From an uncultured Gemmatimonadota bacterium (GTDB lineage Bacteria; Gemmatimonadota; Gemmatimonadetes; Gemmatimonadales; GWC2-71-9), in contig CAMPKP010000155.1 in the NCBI GenBank assembly GCA_946887295.1, positions 1-7,490 on the forward strand: a DNA stretch of 7,490 bases, read 5' to 3'. A program made the translations under genes and the position numbers. Positions 6,792 through 7,490 of this stretch are shown here, piece after piece. Below the pieces are notes generated by a model. That model made no database searches and was not told where the DNA came from. It saw only the letters and a list, made by a program, of their open reading frames with translations. Numbering within the stretch: the first letter of the stretch is position 1; every line of letters begins with the position of its first letter.

Positions 6792-7258
6792 TGCTTGCGG
6801 GTGCCCTCGAAGTCGAGCAGGACCACGGAGTCGGGACCGGTGGCCGGATAGCGGGCCGTAGTCGTGCCCACCAGCTTGCCGCCCTGGAGGCGGCTCACTA
6901 CGCGGGTGTTGACCTGCACTCCCTTGCGCAGCACGCTCTCGAAGGGTCCCGCCTCGGACACGACGCTGTCGCCCTCCACCGCCACGATCCGCACCGGGAT
7001 GGGGTCGCGGTCGGGGAACTTGATCGACCAGCCGTCACGGTCCGCCGTTGCGACCATGTCGTAGGTCACCACGGTGCTCTCCTTGCCCCTCACCGTGCTT
7101 CGGATGTTCCAGGTGCCGGCGAGATCCGCGAGGGACACGCCCGCCGGCGCCTCCGCCGCCGGGGCGGCCTCCTCCTGCCCCGATTCCGCCGGCTTGTCGG
7201 CCGGCCGGGTGCAGCCCACCAGCGCGAGCGCGATCCAGCAACTCGTTACGGCACGCAT
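6788..7258 (-). CDS. Small lipoprotein with predicted beta-rich domain
   Basis: Predicted 156-residue envelope lipoprotein. The N-terminus MRAVTSCWIALALVGC is a short signal peptide ending in a lipobox (LVGC) with Cys16 as the lipidation site. The +2 residue is Thr rather than Asp, so in a Gram-negative cell it would be sorted to the outer membrane. Residues 17-40 form an Ala/Pro/Glu-rich linker. From residue 41 there is a domain of alternating strands beginning LADLAGTWNIRS, whose GTW resembles the first-strand GxW of lipocalin-like barrels. Strands such as VVTYDMVA, WSIKFP, PVRIVAV, VVSRLQGGKLVGTTTARY and SVVLLDFEGTRKQ follow. No catalytic motif is visible. It resembles lipoproteins of similar size that I associate with Gemmatimonadota, from memory only. 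The ATG at 7258 is supported by a strong Shine-Dalgarno. The gene ends in a GTGA overlap with the AlkP gene, so the two are one operon. Function unknown. Confidence 0.85.
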   Translation of the reverse strand: MRAVTSCWIALALVGCTRPADKPAESGQEEAAPAAEAPAGVSLADLAGTWNIRSTVRGKESTVVTYDMVATADRDGWSIKFPDRDPIPVRIVAVEGDSVVSEAGPFESVLRKGVQVNTRVVSRLQGGKLVGTTTARYPATGPDSVVLLDFEGTRKQ

Positions 7259-7263
7259 TACAA

Positions 7264-7270
7264 CCTCCCT
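7264..7270 (-). promoter_or_regulatory. Strong Shine-Dalgarno of the lipoprotein gene
   Basis: On the minus strand this reads AGGGAGG, followed by five bases (TTGTA) and then the ATG at 7258. It is the best ribosome-binding site in the window and fixes the lipoprotein start. By contrast, the downstream AlkP start has no such site and appears to depend on coupling. Confidence 0.8.
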
Positions 7271-7301
7271 TGTGGGGGTCGTCGGACGAAGAGCGGTACG
7301 G

Positions 7302-7320
7302 GGTATCCCTGACGGATACC
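7302..7320. promoter_or_regulatory. 19-base perfect dyad upstream of lipoprotein operon
   Basis: GGTATCC (7302-7308) and GGATACC (7314-7320) are exact inverted repeats of 7 bases separated by CTGAC. The dyad centre is about 53 bases upstream of the lipoprotein start codon. Its size and spacing suit an operator for a dimeric regulator. If transcribed, it could form a 7-pair stem with a 5-base loop in the mRNA leader. There is no T-run on either side, so it is not an obvious intrinsic terminator. No second copy was noticed in the window. I cannot name a regulator. Confidence 0.4.
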
Positions 7321-7490
7321 TCCCCAGACCGGATCCCGCCAGACGCGCGCCGGGTCACTCGCCGCTCCGGATCGCACTCGCCGGCCACCACAAAGGTATT
7401 CTCTCGCTGCCCGCGCTGGCACGGGGTGCGGTGACGGGTGAGGGCGATCACAGGCGGCGGCGGTCCCCGCCGTTAGGGTGAACGCCAGCG

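Larger units (their letters stand above)
7259..7490. other. Non-coding leader/intergenic region at right edge
   Basis: No convincing gene is seen here; the open frames are short, Arg/Pro-rich and lack family features. It contains the lipoprotein Shine-Dalgarno and the 19-base dyad. It also holds a small GC hairpin, CGGCGG-TCC-CCGCCG (7458-7472), followed on the plus strand by only TTA, which makes a poor terminator. A slightly AT-richer patch lies at 7391-7402. No sigma70 promoter with both boxes could be recognised, though the minus-strand operon must be transcribed from somewhere in or beyond this stretch. Confidence 0.5.

Noticed and set aside
5283..6851. Plus-strand open frame of about 520 codons opposite the AlkP gene
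   Set aside because: Arg/Val/Gln/His-rich shadow spanning the AlkP-lipoprotein junction with no domain signature. The minus-strand AlkP motifs are unambiguous.
7458..7472. GC hairpin CGGCGG-TCC-CCGCCG as an intrinsic terminator
   Set aside because: It is followed by only TTA on the plus strand and by no T-run on the minus strand. GC-only stems of six pairs are common by chance in this composition.
7048..7481. Plus-strand open frames over the lipoprotein start and right edge
   Set aside because: Composition is Arg/Pro/Ser-rich, they overlap the strong ribosome site and signal peptide of the lipoprotein, and they have no supported start.
1..7490. Defence system, phage, CRISPR or transposon content
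   Set aside because: No nuclease, helicase, reverse transcriptase, integrase, transposase, direct-repeat array or terminal inverted repeats were seen.

Overview
The window is about 7.5 kb of very GC-rich, tightly packed bacterial DNA whose third codon positions are dominated by G and C. Gene content and base composition suggest an environmental high-GC Gram-negative bacterium. The small lipoprotein at the right side resembles proteins I associate with Gemmatimonadota, but that is recall and not a search result. No rRNA, tRNA, CRISPR array, insertion sequence or integrase was seen.

Layout, left to right. (1) Positions 1-125 hold the last ~40 codons of a plus-strand gene with a hydrophobic C-terminus. 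(2) Positions 115-1698, minus strand, encode a GMC-family FAD oxidoreductase that converges on and overlaps that tail. (3) Starting only a few bases from the GMC start codon and running the other way is a three-gene plus-strand operon: a family 2 glycosyltransferase (to 2856), a Wzx-like 12-helix polysaccharide flippase (2853-4094) and a family 4 glycosyltransferase (4087-5247). Its genes overlap by 4 and 8 bases. (4) Converging on the operon is a two-gene minus-strand operon: a small lipoprotein (6788-7258) followed by a cytoplasmic AlkP-superfamily enzyme (5244-6791), joined by a GTGA overlap. The stop codons of the family 4 glycosyltransferase and the AlkP gene share one CTAG palindrome. 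(5) The last ~230 bases are non-coding and carry a strong Shine-Dalgarno and a 19-base perfect dyad in front of the lipoprotein.

Together the plus-strand genes look like part of a cell-surface glycan locus. Two glycosyltransferases would build a lipid-linked oligosaccharide on the inner face of the cytoplasmic membrane, and the flippase would move it across. The GMC oxidoreductase and the AlkP-like enzyme are candidates for modifying a sugar, lipid or phosphate group in the same pathway, but their substrates cannot be read from the sequence. No polymerase, ligase, initiating sugar-phosphate transferase or nucleotide-sugar synthesis gene lies in the window, so if this is a full pathway it continues elsewhere.

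The least ordinary points are the AlkP enzyme with two canonical Asp metal ligands apparently replaced, its translational coupling to a lipoprotein with a dyad in the leader, and the family 4 glycosyltransferase whose EX7E motif reads D...N.
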